Below, in pieces: positions 44,018 through 54,356 of a DNA stretch of 64,000 nt (position 1 is its first letter; each line of letters begins with the position of its first letter). The notes under the pieces are model-generated. The model saw only the letters and a list, made by a program, of their open reading frames with translations, did not search any database and had not been told where the DNA came from. This stretch comes from UBA4722 sp044221135 (GTDB taxonomy: Bacteria > Pseudomonadota > Gammaproteobacteria > DSM-16500), in assembly GCA_044221135.1 (NCBI GenBank), contig JBGAPT010000005.1:1-64000 (forward strand). The letters run 5' to 3'. A program made the position numbers and the translations under genes.

Positions 44018-45511
44018 TTAAAGTAAAGCAGCACCTGCCGTTTTTGCGACAGTTTTTGCAGTTTCTGCCCCTTTATTTGTTGCACGTTCGCCCATTTTAT
44101 TCATTCCCATTGAAAATCCACTAACAATATCACCCATCGCAACACCCATTGCGCCCATAAAAATAAACCAAAACAGAGGAGCAAAAATAACGAGTGATGC
44201 AATGATCATATCAGTCAATGTGGCACCTGCTCCTTGTTTGGCAAACCAGCCCGAATAGAATGCCTGCATTAACGCACTATCTATCCAACTGACTAGATGC
44301 CAAATAAATCCCCAAAAAATAACTGAGAAAATAAGCACGCCACCTGTTATAAAAGTGCTGGGGTTATAACTATTAAAGATAAGTGCGAATGGAAGAAACG
44401 CGTAAATCATTAGTAATAATAACGCTTGCATGATCGGCGCTGCCTGGCTTGCTGCATAAAGCTTGGGATATTCTTCCATCTGATGAACCCAAATACCTAG
44501 CGCAGAAACGACATGTGAATAACCGTGATCACCAATAGTTGTATTAGCGTTCTCAAATCCATCTGCATTATTGCTAATAACGCGTTTAACTATATCATCC
44601 TGTGTTTTGATATCATCCAGATAATTTTTAAATTTCTCTGAAAATGATTTAGGCAATACTTGATACAAACGGTTTTTCAATCCATATTCGCTATCATTCC
44701 ACCATTCTTGACATGAAGGTGTTCCATAGGCAGGCGAATTTTTTTGGTTCACATCGGCATTAATGTCCTGATCTGCTGCATAAGGAAATCCTGGAATGGG
44801 ATGAGAGGCTCTCAGGTTTTGGTAATACACATCACTGAAACTGTGAGAACCTAGCCACTCAGTGTCTTCTACACCATATTCTTTGATATCTTCTTTAATT
44901 CGATTAAGATCCATTGCCTTATTGATTTGTTTATCCTGATTAAATTGAGTACGTGCAGGAACATAACACATCGTTTCAAAATCCTGTAATTCTTGTTTGA
45001 TTTCAGGATCAGTAATGTGTGCCATATTGACTTGTGTGATCATTTGTCGCAAATTGGGCACGCAACCTAGCATAGTATTCGCTGCATGTGTTATTCCTTC
45101 TGAAATGGAAATGACGACATACCACCAAACAGGAATAGTAGGACTATCCGTGGGTATGGAAAATGCTTTGTCATAAGTTGTGCCAGTATCACCTGCATGA
45201 TACGTTTCACCCTGGTCGCTGCCACAAACAGGAGAATAAGAGATGGCATTTGCGCTGACTGGAATACAGGGTGACGCTGCAAATAAAATAAGTAACAGTG
45301 TTACAATGAGATTCACTTCCATTCTACGTAAGGCAATCTGTCCTGTATCGCGATGTGCAACATAAGATTCTGTTACATTACGTAAAATCATACCGATAAA
45401 AGGCAGATAAACAAGGCCTGTTTTCGTTAAGAGTTCCCATAGTTTGTCATAGAGACCCCATCCCATTAACAGGGTGTAAAGTTCTGGGACGGATTGCACA
45501 CCGATACTCAT
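44018..45511 (-). CDS. traG: TraG N-terminal family membrane protein (mating-pair stabilisation)
   Basis: The 497-aa protein starts MSIGVQSVPELYTLLMGWGL and has several membrane segments (about 30-80, 360-460) around a large periplasmic part with cysteines (PCIPVS, SYSPVCGS). This matches the TraG-like mating-pair protein at the end of the GI-type T4SS operon. It ends in a glycine/alanine-rich tail. ATGA overlap with the upstream TraH-like gene shows translational coupling. Confidence 0.82.
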   Translation of the reverse strand: MSIGVQSVPELYTLLMGWGLYDKLWELLTKTGLVYLPFIGMILRNVTESYVAHRDTGQIALRRMEVNLIVTLLLILFAASPCIPVSANAISYSPVCGSDQGETYHAGDTGTTYDKAFSIPTDSPTIPVWWYVVISISEGITHAANTMLGCVPNLRQMITQVNMAHITDPEIKQELQDFETMCYVPARTQFNQDKQINKAMDLNRIKEDIKEYGVEDTEWLGSHSFSDVYYQNLRASHPIPGFPYAADQDINADVNQKNSPAYGTPSCQEWWNDSEYGLKNRLYQVLPKSFSEKFKNYLDDIKTQDDIVKRVISNNADGFENANTTIGDHGYSHVVSALGIWVHQMEEYPKLYAASQAAPIMQALLLLMIYAFLPFALIFNSYNPSTFITGGVLIFSVIFWGFIWHLVSWIDSALMQAFYSGWFAKQGAGATLTDMIIASLVIFAPLFWFIFMGAMGVAMGDIVSGFSMGMNKMGERATNKGAETAKTVAKTAGAALL

Positions 45512-46920
45512 GGAGTTGGCTCCTTTTGGATTGCCCCGTTTTCCATCAGGGGTGCAGAAGAGGAAACCGGCGTAATATGCATGGCCTCTTGTTCTTGCTG
45601 ATTGGAAAATTGCAGTGTTTCAGAAAGTGTGTCTGACATTGTTTGTCTGCGTACCTGACTTTCAAACGCAAGCGAGCGAATATCATTATCCAACTGAGTA
45701 ATGGCTCGATTAATAATGATCTGTGCAGGATGATTAACTGAAATGACAGGTACTTGTGCGCCTGTTGTTAAAATATTTCTGGCGATAAATGCTTTATCCA
45801 TGGCGCGTTGCATCGCTACTTCTTGTGCTAGCTTGTTGATAATGATTTTTTGCTGTGTCATATCCATTCTATGAATGGATGCGATCACATCTGGGCTGAT
45901 GGCAATGCCTTCAGCAGATACTTTGGTTAGATTATCTTTAGTCATCTCTGCATTGCCGGTGACTAGGTTACTGAGATTATCCCGAATGGTATCGCTGCAA
46001 TCATTTTTATCTACCTCACAGGATGTCACCCACGGCAATAATCCATGGCCTACCAAACTACCTTGTTGTTTTTTGCAGCTATCATCATTGCAAGTAGTAA
46101 TCACTTGATCGCCAACCACATTAGCTATCCATGTACTAGCTGATTTGGGATTCGGAAAAAACTGTTTTAACTCACTATTGGATGGTGTATCAGGCGCGTC
46201 CGCATCGCTGCTTAAATCTCTATCCAGCAAAGTGTTATAACCTGATTTCACAGTATCCGAAATAACATGAATAGGTGGCTGTGATTTACCACCCGCATGT
46301 AAACTATTGTCCCAATCATTTTTACCTTGCACCCAGGGTACACCATCTTCTCCATTATGAATGTCGATCTCTTTTTTAGAATGATTAATATCTTCATTAC
46401 CAGAGGATATTAATGTTAAGTGTTTTTTCCATTGATCATTAACAGAAATGGTCCCCCAATCTTGATAAGGGTTTTGACCTTTGGCAATTTGATCTTTGAC
46501 TGTTTCGCAGGATTTGGTTGAAACATCCAATTGTTTATGTGCAGATAATAAAGTGTTATTTAATAAATTATAAGCTGTTGGGTTTGCTTGTGCCAATAAA
46601 TACATTGGTAATTGAACTAAACTCCCTGTTGCACTAGCTACAATATTTTGTTCCAGATTTTCGCTGCTGTTTCTGAGATCATTAATGCTATTCGTAATAG
46701 AAAGCGCGGGGTTATAAGCGCTACAACTATAACCCATACCTAAATTGGTATTGGTATTCAATACAGTCGTTCGTGTACCAGAAACAGGCGGTAAAGCAAA
46801 ATCATTGCCGCCACCGATTTTATAATAAAGTCTGTTATTGTTGTGCCCTATTGGAATAATATCGGCAGCATAGGCTGCTGCATTTGATGTGATGAGTAAA
46901 ATGGATAATAGTTTTCGCAT
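45508..46920 (-). CDS. TraH-like ICE protein (TIGR03755 type)
   Basis: A 470-aa exported protein with signal peptide (MRKLLSILLITSNAAAYA). It has cysteines in GYSCSAYNP and CNDDSCKKQQGS, the DKNDCSDTI region and helical parts near the C-terminus (NPAQIIINRAITQLDNDIR, read in part). Its size and position between the TraU-like and TraG genes are those of PFL_4711 proteins, thought to work like F-plasmid TraH in pilus assembly. Confidence 0.8.
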   Translation of the reverse strand: MRKLLSILLITSNAAAYAADIIPIGHNNNRLYYKIGGGNDFALPPVSGTRTTVLNTNTNLGMGYSCSAYNPALSITNSINDLRNSSENLEQNIVASATGSLVQLPMYLLAQANPTAYNLLNNTLLSAHKQLDVSTKSCETVKDQIAKGQNPYQDWGTISVNDQWKKHLTLISSGNEDINHSKKEIDIHNGEDGVPWVQGKNDWDNSLHAGGKSQPPIHVISDTVKSGYNTLLDRDLSSDADAPDTPSNSELKQFFPNPKSASTWIANVVGDQVITTCNDDSCKKQQGSLVGHGLLPWVTSCEVDKNDCSDTIRDNLSNLVTGNAEMTKDNLTKVSAEGIAISPDVIASIHRMDMTQQKIIINKLAQEVAMQRAMDKAFIARNILTTGAQVPVISVNHPAQIIINRAITQLDNDIRSLAFESQVRRQTMSDTLSETLQFSNQQEQEAMHITPVSSSAPLMENGAIQKEPTP

Positions 46921-47868
46921 TTAGGTTCTCCCTATGTATTGACCCTCCCCATCAGCACAACCTTCATAATGACGCCACACTATCCAGACATAAGCACCTT
47001 CCGTATTCAACATATCTGCTGTATAGGAAGCACTGTCACCTAAAATATGACAATCTGTTTGTGTGATGGGGTAAATCATTTGAAAATAGGTTTCTTTACT
47101 GTTTTCTTGAATAGGCGCAGCAGAACAGTGTTTGCCACAAGAGATAGAAAGGTATTGATAGACATGTCCATATTCAGTGTGTTGAGTTATTAAATCCGTT
47201 GCACGTTCAGCAATGACTGCTGAGGCTTGCACATCATTCTCACCAATGACTTTACCTTCATGCGGATAAATACTGCCCCAGTTTGTTAATCCAGTACCGA
47301 CGTGATGTACTATGTTTAAACCCAGTGCCATCGCTTCTTCTGGCAAGGCTGCAGGTGGCAGCCCTCGCCATAACACACTGTCTGCCATGGATTGAAAATA
47401 AGGCCGCCACGGTGTAGCCGTACTTGGCAATAACCCATGTTCCGGAATCACCATCAATGCAGGATTGCCAATCACATCGGCTTCTTTGAAAATCACCGCT
47501 TGTTCATGGATATCTAATAAACTATGGTTTCCACTGCTAACCTCTAATCCTGTCACACCTTTAACAATACCTTGTTGAATCGGCTTCCCTATACTGTCTA
47601 GCATTTTATTAATTTCAATCCATGGATTGTCATGTGCTCGAGAGAATACACTGACAACTAGGTCAGGTAAGTAATGGTCCAATATAGGCGTTGTATTCAC
47701 AATGCCCCATTTAGATAACCACACGCAATGATGGATTGGGACTTTGTAGCGCAAACAGTTGGGTAACGCAGCAGTTGTATCTTGGATGATTGTTCCAGAG
47801 TGGATCGGGCTATGACTTGCTTGAATGGATGTTGAAAGCATCAAGCAAAGTAATAATCTTTTAATCAT
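46921..47868 (-). CDS. TraU-like ICE protein (TIGR03756 type)
   Basis: A 315-aa periplasmic protein with signal peptide (1-18). Cysteines in LPNCLRYKVPIHHCVWLSKWG and SISCGKHCSAAPI probably form disulphides. The sequence DSVLWRGLPPAALPEEAM is typical for this TraU-related group, which helps extend or stabilise the mating pilus. It overlaps the VirB4-like gene by 8 bases and abuts the TraH-like gene. Confidence 0.85.
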   Translation of the reverse strand: MIKRLLLCLMLSTSIQASHSPIHSGTIIQDTTAALPNCLRYKVPIHHCVWLSKWGIVNTTPILDHYLPDLVVSVFSRAHDNPWIEINKMLDSIGKPIQQGIVKGVTGLEVSSGNHSLLDIHEQAVIFKEADVIGNPALMVIPEHGLLPSTATPWRPYFQSMADSVLWRGLPPAALPEEAMALGLNIVHHVGTGLTNWGSIYPHEGKVIGENDVQASAVIAERATDLITQHTEYGHVYQYLSISCGKHCSAAPIQENSKETYFQMIYPITQTDCHILGDSASYTADMLNTEGAYVWIVWRHYEGCADGEGQYIGRT

Positions 47869-50560
47869 CGTGATAATTCTTTTGTTTGCATTGCATCATG
47901 TCACGCGCAATGAGTTTGACTGCTTCAATTTCTGAACAGTGATATTGTTGCATCACACGTAACCGGTGATTTTTTTCATCCTGTTCTGTTGCGGCCAGTG
48001 CCAGATATAGTCTGGGCGGTATGTTGCGGAACAAGCCATTAAATAGCGTGCTAAATATAACACCTTCGGTATATTTGCCTTTTTCTTTTCGTGTGGATGA
48101 AAGCAGAGACCGCTGTTCCTGTGTAAGAATTCTAAAATCTTCGATTTGCTTGATTTCATCCGGTGGAACATGTAAACACAGCCAATGCTCTATTTGTGCT
48201 AACATGCGCCGTGCCCCTTCAGGGAAATCTTTCATGTTTTGTGTAGCGATTCCTAACCACAAGCCTAATTTACGCCCTGTTTTAGCTACTCGCGTCTGAA
48301 TATTGGCAAGTAAGGGAATAGCTGTAAAAATATGGTTTTCATCGATAATAGTATAAATAGCGCGATCACTATTTTGATTTGATTCTGCCAACGTTTGAAT
48401 ATGGTTAAGACACCCTGAAAATGCAATAGAGCGATGTGCCTCATAACCTTCTCTGGCAAATAAACCAAAATCGACAATAGTCAAATCAGCATTGACCCAT
48501 GGATTGCCGCGGCTATTAAAAAACTGACTTGCCATAGGGTCTTTAGTAAAATAACGCATGCTATCTGCCATTTCTCTACTACGCCGGATTTTTTTTGCAT
48601 CACGGTGTGGGTCTAATTTTAAGGTCAATCGTTCAAATGCATTCACAATATCTTCTGCCACCATTTGACTACGTTGTTGTGCACGTACAGTGTAGGCTGC
48701 ATCAATGATGGCATCCATAATTAACATGCGATCACTGCGACGAACAAATTCTTCTTCACGTTTTTCACCGCCCGTAATCATAATCAATGCAGATAACACC
48801 ATGTCACCGAGAATGTCCCTATCTTCCTCCTCCGAAGAAGAATGAATCAATTTCTCGCAGGTTTCTTGCAAATAGTGAGTCCGCTGTTGAGATTGAATTG
48901 CTTCAATCTGATCAATGACACGTAATCCATCAGCAAATGGATTAAGAGACACAGGATTTTTAGGATCAATTTTAATTTTATTGACCTTTAACCCCAATGA
49001 TTGACAGTATTCACCTAATAAATCAAAAGACCCTCCGACATCAATAATAAACATTCTGGGAAAATAGCGTGCCAAGAGATACATAATAATAAAACATAAT
49101 AGATTAGATTTGCCGGTACCACTCTCCCCTAATAGTAAAAAATGTGCGTTTTTTGTTTTGTCTTGCATGAAATCATAATAGAGAGGTTCTCCACCGCGAT
49201 TGAAGCAAATGAGCCCAGGATGGGCAGTACCGCGACTACGGCCATAAAAAGGCAGTAGTTTTGCAATATCACTTAATAAAAAATACTTTGAACGATACGT
49301 ATTTTTTTTATCAAAATGAAAATCATAGCACATCGGTAAATAACGTAGATAAGCATCCATCGGAAATAATTCATCATCTGTGATGACTTTAAATCCATTG
49401 CTGTTTAATAATACTTCTGTATGCGCTTCTTTTTTGCGTAAATCTTCCAGCGATTCACCACAAATATACAGACCCATGACAACTGGCAATAATAAATTAC
49501 CATTTGCAATGGCTTTTTCAGCTACTGCAATTTCATCTTTGACTTTTAAAGCCTGAGCATGATTTCCAACCGCAGAGCTATGAATGGTTTTTAGATGAAA
49601 GTCCACTTCGCTGGGTGCCTGCATCACAACGGTGATGACAAACACGCTAGATTCAGGAAGATGGTCTAGCAAATTAAACACCTTATCATCGGTATGACGT
49701 TTGCGTTCAGCAGAAATGTGGCCAATCTCAGGTGTCACTGTCATGCTTTGGATAGTAATGATTTTATGCGGCATGCCATCAAACAACCAGCCTTCTTCAA
49801 AGGATTCAGGCGCGCTAAAAAATAATTGTTCTGCCAAATCAAATCCAATGGGTTTTTGTTTTTCTTCTGGATAAGTTGCTTTATCAATGAATGCATTTTT
49901 TGGGTTAAACCATTTTACCATCCATTCATAGAATTCCTTGCCTTGCATACGCTTAATACGCAAACCACAAGCACGTAATTGATCAGAAAATTTCCGTGAT
50001 ACACGTAACATTTCTTCAAGGTAAAAGTAACGTTCATTTTTAAAATCTTGACGTCGATATAACACAGCATATACGTGTAACAATCCCCCACGGAAATTAA
50101 GGTCAGTCACTTGTGAATCATGGAAAATTCCATTAGGACGGCTAACATAATCCAAGTGATCTTTGATATTTTTTAAAAAATCCTGTGTCACTAAGGTTGA
50201 TTTTCTATGCTCTGGGAAACTGATTTCAATATCTTGATACACATTGGATAGATCAGCTTGCTTTTTTGCATAGACTTGTAAAATCCATGGGTTACCTTTT
50301 TCACAAGGGATAGAATTTTTGATAGCTTCGCTAATCGCTGAGGCAATTTCTTCTAACATGGGTGCTGGACGTGCTTCACAAGATAAAGGTGTTATCTTGA
50401 AACAGACACCTAAACTGGTATTATCTTCTAGCAAAAAACATTTGTATTTTTCGTTATAGTCACGCCATGGTAATCGTTCTATAAAAGATGGATAAAATTG
50501 ATAAGAATTGGCAATATCCTTGCGTGTGGTATATGATTTTTTATGACTAGATTTAAGCAT
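47861..50560 (-). CDS. TraC/VirB4-like conjugative transfer ATPase (TIGR03744 type)
   Basis: The main ATPase of the channel, 899 aa, cytoplasmic. Walker A is GESGTGKS (about 477-484), Walker B is IIDENHIF near 739, and RTRVAKTGRKLGLW follows as expected for VirB4 helicase-like domains. The N-terminal 440 residues are the TraC-specific domain. AGGAG stands five bases before the start at 50560. It follows the lipoprotein gene by 9 bases. Confidence 0.9.
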   Translation of the reverse strand: MLKSSHKKSYTTRKDIANSYQFYPSFIERLPWRDYNEKYKCFLLEDNTSLGVCFKITPLSCEARPAPMLEEIASAISEAIKNSIPCEKGNPWILQVYAKKQADLSNVYQDIEISFPEHRKSTLVTQDFLKNIKDHLDYVSRPNGIFHDSQVTDLNFRGGLLHVYAVLYRRQDFKNERYFYLEEMLRVSRKFSDQLRACGLRIKRMQGKEFYEWMVKWFNPKNAFIDKATYPEEKQKPIGFDLAEQLFFSAPESFEEGWLFDGMPHKIITIQSMTVTPEIGHISAERKRHTDDKVFNLLDHLPESSVFVITVVMQAPSEVDFHLKTIHSSAVGNHAQALKVKDEIAVAEKAIANGNLLLPVVMGLYICGESLEDLRKKEAHTEVLLNSNGFKVITDDELFPMDAYLRYLPMCYDFHFDKKNTYRSKYFLLSDIAKLLPFYGRSRGTAHPGLICFNRGGEPLYYDFMQDKTKNAHFLLLGESGTGKSNLLCFIIMYLLARYFPRMFIIDVGGSFDLLGEYCQSLGLKVNKIKIDPKNPVSLNPFADGLRVIDQIEAIQSQQRTHYLQETCEKLIHSSSEEEDRDILGDMVLSALIMITGGEKREEEFVRRSDRMLIMDAIIDAAYTVRAQQRSQMVAEDIVNAFERLTLKLDPHRDAKKIRRSREMADSMRYFTKDPMASQFFNSRGNPWVNADLTIVDFGLFAREGYEAHRSIAFSGCLNHIQTLAESNQNSDRAIYTIIDENHIFTAIPLLANIQTRVAKTGRKLGLWLGIATQNMKDFPEGARRMLAQIEHWLCLHVPPDEIKQIEDFRILTQEQRSLLSSTRKEKGKYTEGVIFSTLFNGLFRNIPPRLYLALAATEQDEKNHRLRVMQQYHCSEIEAVKLIARDMMQCKQKNYHDD

Positions 50561-50569
50561 GTGCTTCTC

Positions 50570-50917
50570 CTACAGTTCATTGGATAATACATAGTGATCT
50601 TGAGTATAAGCATTAAACGCAGTGTAATATCCAGGAACAGGCAGTTCATCCTTTCCTGCCAGGTGTGGATAAACATACATTTTTAATTCTGGATTGAGCA
50701 CTTTATGAAATGAGCTATTTTTTACATTTAACGGTAGCGCAGCCTGCGTATTAGCTTGATGTGATTTTATTTTTTCTTCTGGGTCTGCGGTCTCCATACT
50801 GTCATACACTTGTTCCATAGTCGGGCCTTTCTCGGGTACCACATTACCCGACAGGCTGCTGCAGGCCGATAAACTAATCAAGCTCACGGCTAATATAAGT
50901 ATTATTGTCATGCGCAT
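50570..50917 (-). CDS. ICE lipoprotein (TIGR03751 type, TraV-like)
   Basis: A 115-aa outer-membrane lipoprotein: signal sequence MRMTIILILAVSLISLSAC with the lipobox LSAC at Cys19. The mature part is small and polar (EKGPTMEQVYDSM). It takes the VirB7/TraV place in the core complex. GGAGG lies ten bases upstream, and its start overlaps the end of the TraB-like gene by 44 bases. Confidence 0.82.
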   Translation of the reverse strand: MRMTIILILAVSLISLSACSSLSGNVVPEKGPTMEQVYDSMETADPEEKIKSHQANTQAALPLNVKNSSFHKVLNPELKMYVYPHLAGKDELPVPGYYTAFNAYTQDHYVLSNEL

Positions 50918-52154
50918 AATTCAATTTCCTCCCTCTGGGGTCATAATCAATATGGATTTCTTTAGCGAAATTAACGGCTATCTCAATGAACATTCCTTTT
51001 TCATCGACAGGCGCTACGTAAATTGCATCAAATGATTGTTCTTCACGGTCATGCCACCATTGTTGTAAACCATTGGCGACACTCGATAGAGCTTGCCCAG
51101 CAACATACTTACCTTGAGAACCCGTAATTGATGTTGTAGTTGAGCCTAGCAAGGTATTGGAGTTAGTTGTTTGTGATTGTGCATAGGCATTTGCAGCGCC
51201 CACACCTGCATTAATCGCGACGCCTCCTGATAAATAAGCAGGTGCATTGGTAATTAACTTGCCGCGAATAAAAGGATTGCCATATTGATCAGAAAGATAA
51301 CCTAAGCTATTTGATTTAGTGTAATTACCAATATCATTATCATTAGAGGTAGTCGATGAAATGGTGCCGTCATCAAAAACAAATGTTAGCGAGGTGATCC
51401 ATCCTCTGACACTCATTAAATTCAAATCACCTTCACAATAACCGCTCACAATCATTTGTAGCAAATGTGGAATGCGTAATCCATTGGCTGCAAGATTATC
51501 ATCAGAAATGACGATCTTAAAAGGATATGGATCGGTAACAACACCTTTAACTGGAATGCGACCTACTAATGCAGTCATTAATTTATCACGTACCGATGTG
51601 CCATTCGCCGGAATGGTATAATACGGGATCAATTCAGGTTTGCCTTGCTCCACAGAGCTCGATTTAGTCAATTCGCTGGAATGATCATTGAATAGATTCA
51701 TGAGTGGATGAGCTTTGGGAGCTTGAGTCAAATCATCTACCACTGTGATGGGTTGTGATGCCGAATCAATCGCTTTGTTCTCTCCTGCTTTCTGTGTGAT
51801 GTCTTGTATCTCATTTTTAAGTTTTACTATTTCTTCCATTAATCGGGTATTTTCCTCAGTGTGTGCGGAATTTGCTTGATTAAGTAATTCAGTGTTCTTT
51901 TTTTTAAAGGTCTCATTATCCTTTGCAACTTCCTGAATTTTTTGTTTCGTGATTGATAAATCAGCGGTCAGCGTATCCAGCGATTCAGCAGCGCTATCAT
52001 TGGATGCTGCATTTTTGATTATCTTTTCTTTTTCTACTACTGTAGAGGTAGGTGCTGATCGATGGAGCCAGGATGCGACGATACAAATAATCATAATTAC
52101 CAGCACAGGTATTGCCACGTATTTTAAAAGGCTATTGGTATTATGCATCGCCAT
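50874..52154 (-). CDS. TraB/VirB10-like ICE protein (TIGR03752 type)
   Basis: A 426-aa protein that spans the envelope: one N-terminal membrane segment (12-29), a coiled coil (60-130) and a C-terminal domain with YTIPANGTSVRDKLMTALVG, typical of VirB10-like antennae. The part PAYLSGGVAINAGVGAANAYA is glycine-rich. It forms the core channel with the TraK- and lipoprotein partners. It overlaps the genes on both sides. Confidence 0.85.
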   Translation of the reverse strand: MAMHNTNSLLKYVAIPVLVIMIICIVASWLHRSAPTSTVVEKEKIIKNAASNDSAAESLDTLTADLSITKQKIQEVAKDNETFKKKNTELLNQANSAHTEENTRLMEEIVKLKNEIQDITQKAGENKAIDSASQPITVVDDLTQAPKAHPLMNLFNDHSSELTKSSSVEQGKPELIPYYTIPANGTSVRDKLMTALVGRIPVKGVVTDPYPFKIVISDDNLAANGLRIPHLLQMIVSGYCEGDLNLMSVRGWITSLTFVFDDGTISSTTSNDNDIGNYTKSNSLGYLSDQYGNPFIRGKLITNAPAYLSGGVAINAGVGAANAYAQSQTTNSNTLLGSTTTSITGSQGKYVAGQALSSVANGLQQWWHDREEQSFDAIYVAPVDEKGMFIEIAVNFAKEIHIDYDPRGRKLNYAHDNNTYISRELD

Positions 52155-53022
52155 GACATACCCCCATTACATCACCAAACGATCGATTAGACACTAAAAA
52201 TAACATGACTGAATCTCCACTCTTGTCACCATACGGTTTTAAATAAGCGGTGGGATATAACGATCCTGCTTGCCAATCACCACAGAGATCTTTTCGAATA
52301 TCAATATGCGTTCTATGTGGGTATTTATTGCGTAATAAAATAGCTGTCACATAATGGTTTCCAGCGACCCAAGAGCCTTCTGGGTAAGCAATGACCTTAT
52401 CGCCATAGACCAGGTCAGACACAAATTTTTCAGTGTGCATGGGAGCACGCGTGAAAATCGAAGAGTGCGAGATAAATCGTTCAGGAGCATACACTTCCTG
52501 CCATGCAAAACGGATTAAATCAGCAAAATTAATATCATCATTAGAGGTATTATTCTCAATGACTTCTGAAACCGTCTCGCTTGTTGTTGCTATAACATTT
52601 TTATTTTGCTTAACATCAATTTGCTGCGTTGCATCTGATGCATTATCACTCGTCACCAGATCAATCAAAACAACTTCACCGGTTTCTTTAAGCGTGATAT
52701 AGACACGAGTTTTCTCAAATGGTTTCAGTGCTGTTAAATAAATTGATTTATTGTTATTCAATATGCGTAACTGATCTGAAGTCAGAGCGCTTTTAACATC
52801 AACACTCACAGGCGCAGAAAAAATAAGGCGCTTTTCTCTATTAAGAGGTAACGCAACAGAGATCGGGTCGCCTTTCCATGTCAAATGACTGGTGTCCTCT
52901 GCAGGAAAATATTTTTTGAGTTTCTGCATTTCAGCATCAGTCAATGTCAAACTACTTAGCGAATCTGCATAAGCTGTTATATTCAGACAAAAAAAGAGCA
53001 TGACAATGAGCACATATCTCAT
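52141..53022 (-). CDS. TraK/VirB9-like ICE protein (TIGR03749 type)
   Basis: A 293-aa periplasmic protein with signal peptide (1-20, ending AYADS). LTWKGDPISVALPLNREKRL and VYITLKETGEVVLIDLV are the usual beta-rich N-terminal domain; the C-terminal domain (YPEGSWVAGNHYVTAILLRN, read in part) is the outer-ring part. GGAG is seven bases before ATG 53022. Confidence 0.84.
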   Translation of the reverse strand: MRYVLIVMLFFCLNITAYADSLSSLTLTDAEMQKLKKYFPAEDTSHLTWKGDPISVALPLNREKRLIFSAPVSVDVKSALTSDQLRILNNNKSIYLTALKPFEKTRVYITLKETGEVVLIDLVTSDNASDATQQIDVKQNKNVIATTSETVSEVIENNTSNDDINFADLIRFAWQEVYAPERFISHSSIFTRAPMHTEKFVSDLVYGDKVIAYPEGSWVAGNHYVTAILLRNKYPHRTHIDIRKDLCGDWQAGSLYPTAYLKPYGDKSGDSVMLFLVSNRSFGDVMGVCHGDA

Positions 53023-53043
53023 GCTATAGTCTCCTATTTAATA

Positions 53044-53637
53044 TTAGATGTATGTTTTCTGACGTTGTGGCTCTGAGATAAATCCAGCGAGTGCTAAGCC
53101 ATAAGGGTTGTTCTGAGGTGATACATTGATACGGGTCACTTTCAGAGGGTAAATAATTTCTACATCTTTCACTGCTTGATTATTTTTAAACTCCGTTAAC
53201 CGCATTTTAAGATCCACTTCCCATGTATCATTTCCCAATTTTTTCACATTGATTGAATCATAGGCTGCACCACTCAAATCTTCTAATAATTCAGCTTTAA
53301 ATCTTGGCGTTAAGTAAGACCAATACGTATGAATATTTTTTTGATAATCATCACCTGTTTCTCCTGGCCAGTAATTTAACTCTTGCCAGACTTCATAAGC
53401 AAAGCTGTAAATTAATGGCTCAGGGATACTACCAGCCTTCAATGTAGCACCATTTTGAATATCAGGTGGTAAATACAGCGTTAAACGTGAAGGTGACGTA
53501 ATCCAGCCAATAAAAAATGCAGCACTTAACAAGCATAAAATAATCATGAATCGCTTTTGTAATTGAATAACCTGCTTGTCTGCATCTTCTTTTTTCCAGG
53601 CGGATGTTATCCATTCTCTTACTATTTTTGTGCTCAT
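53044..53637 (-). CDS. TraE/VirB8-like ICE protein (TIGR03746 type)
   Basis: The ATG at 53637 overlaps the stop of the upstream gene as ATGA and has GGAG nine bases before it. The 197-aa protein has one membrane segment (about 30-50) and a periplasmic NTF2-like domain (SLTPRFKAELLEDLSGAAYD region, then VDLKMRLTEFKNNQAVKDVE). It joins the inner-membrane platform. Family PFL_4703. Confidence 0.84.
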   Translation of the reverse strand: MSTKIVREWITSAWKKEDADKQVIQLQKRFMIILCLLSAAFFIGWITSPSRLTLYLPPDIQNGATLKAGSIPEPLIYSFAYEVWQELNYWPGETGDDYQKNIHTYWSYLTPRFKAELLEDLSGAAYDSINVKKLGNDTWEVDLKMRLTEFKNNQAVKDVEIIYPLKVTRINVSPQNNPYGLALAGFISEPQRQKTYI

Positions 53638-53972
53638 GTTAGAAATCTCCGCACTGACCATCGTCCTAACCGAGTAATATATCGACTGTGAATCAGTCCT
53701 TTCTCGGATAGTTTTTTTATTAACAAGTGTTGGTAGTAACCATAAGGCTTGCCATACTTTAATTTCTGCAGTCTAGCTAACATCCATTTTGTCACGAAAA
53801 AAAACAAAGCACTGGCTATGAGATAGCCAGGCCAGACATAGCCAAATAGTATTTTTGTGCCTAGTGAAAAAATTAAAGTGAGTATAACTAGAGAAATAAT
53901 GGAGACAACCATGATTTCAACCAATGTGCAGTCTTTATAAATCGACATTTTATGATTAATATGGTTTAGCAT
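53634..53972 (-). CDS. TraL-like small membrane protein (TIGR03750 type)
   Basis: The ATG at 53972 (MLNHINHKMSIYKDCT) has AGGA upstream; the open frame to 54041 overlaps the previous gene. The 112-aa protein has two membrane segments (about 20-65) and the typical basic tail KPYGYYQHLLIKKLSEKG. It sits in the inner-membrane part of the channel. Confidence 0.83.
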   Translation of the reverse strand: MLNHINHKMSIYKDCTLVEIMVVSIISLVILTLIFSLGTKILFGYVWPGYLIASALFFFVTKWMLARLQKLKYGKPYGYYQHLLIKKLSEKGLIHSRYITRLGRWSVRRFLT

Positions 53973-53983
53973 GGTGAATTTTC

Positions 53984-54346
53984 CTACGGTTTGGGCGCAT
54001 CGGTAATCAGTATATTTCCTGCATATAGTAATCCCAAGCATACTGCTAATGTAAAGACACCCACTAATGCCCAGGTAAAGAAATGACTTAATTTTTCCAT
54101 CTTTTTTGCTTCTTGATAAGCCGAAATCATTTCATAGCCTACAAACAAAAAAGCAAGTCCTGCTAATAAATAACAACCATACCCCATAATCGTTAAACCA
54201 TAGGAAATTAGACCTTCTGCATAATTACCATCTTTAATATTTAATTGTTCAGGCGGCCTTGGAAGATCAGCCCATGCAGGTATAGATAACAAATAAATGA
54301 AAAATATCCATAACATATTCTTTGTCTTGCAAAATAACGAATGCAT
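53984..54346 (-). CDS. Pilin-like/VirB2-VirB3 membrane protein (TIGR03745 type)
   Basis: The ATG at 54346 (MHSLFCKTKN) has AAGGAA before it. The 120-aa product has a signal peptide cleaved after WADLP-preceding AWA, a mature N-terminus DLPRPPEQLN, and two membrane segments (about 50-70 and 85-108). This is the PFL_4702-like group, generally taken as the ICE pilin or its partner. Confidence 0.8.
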   Translation of the reverse strand: MHSLFCKTKNMLWIFFIYLLSIPAWADLPRPPEQLNIKDGNYAEGLISYGLTIMGYGCYLLAGLAFLFVGYEMISAYQEAKKMEKLSHFFTWALVGVFTLAVCLGLLYAGNILITDAPKP

Positions 54347-54356
54347 GATTGGTTCC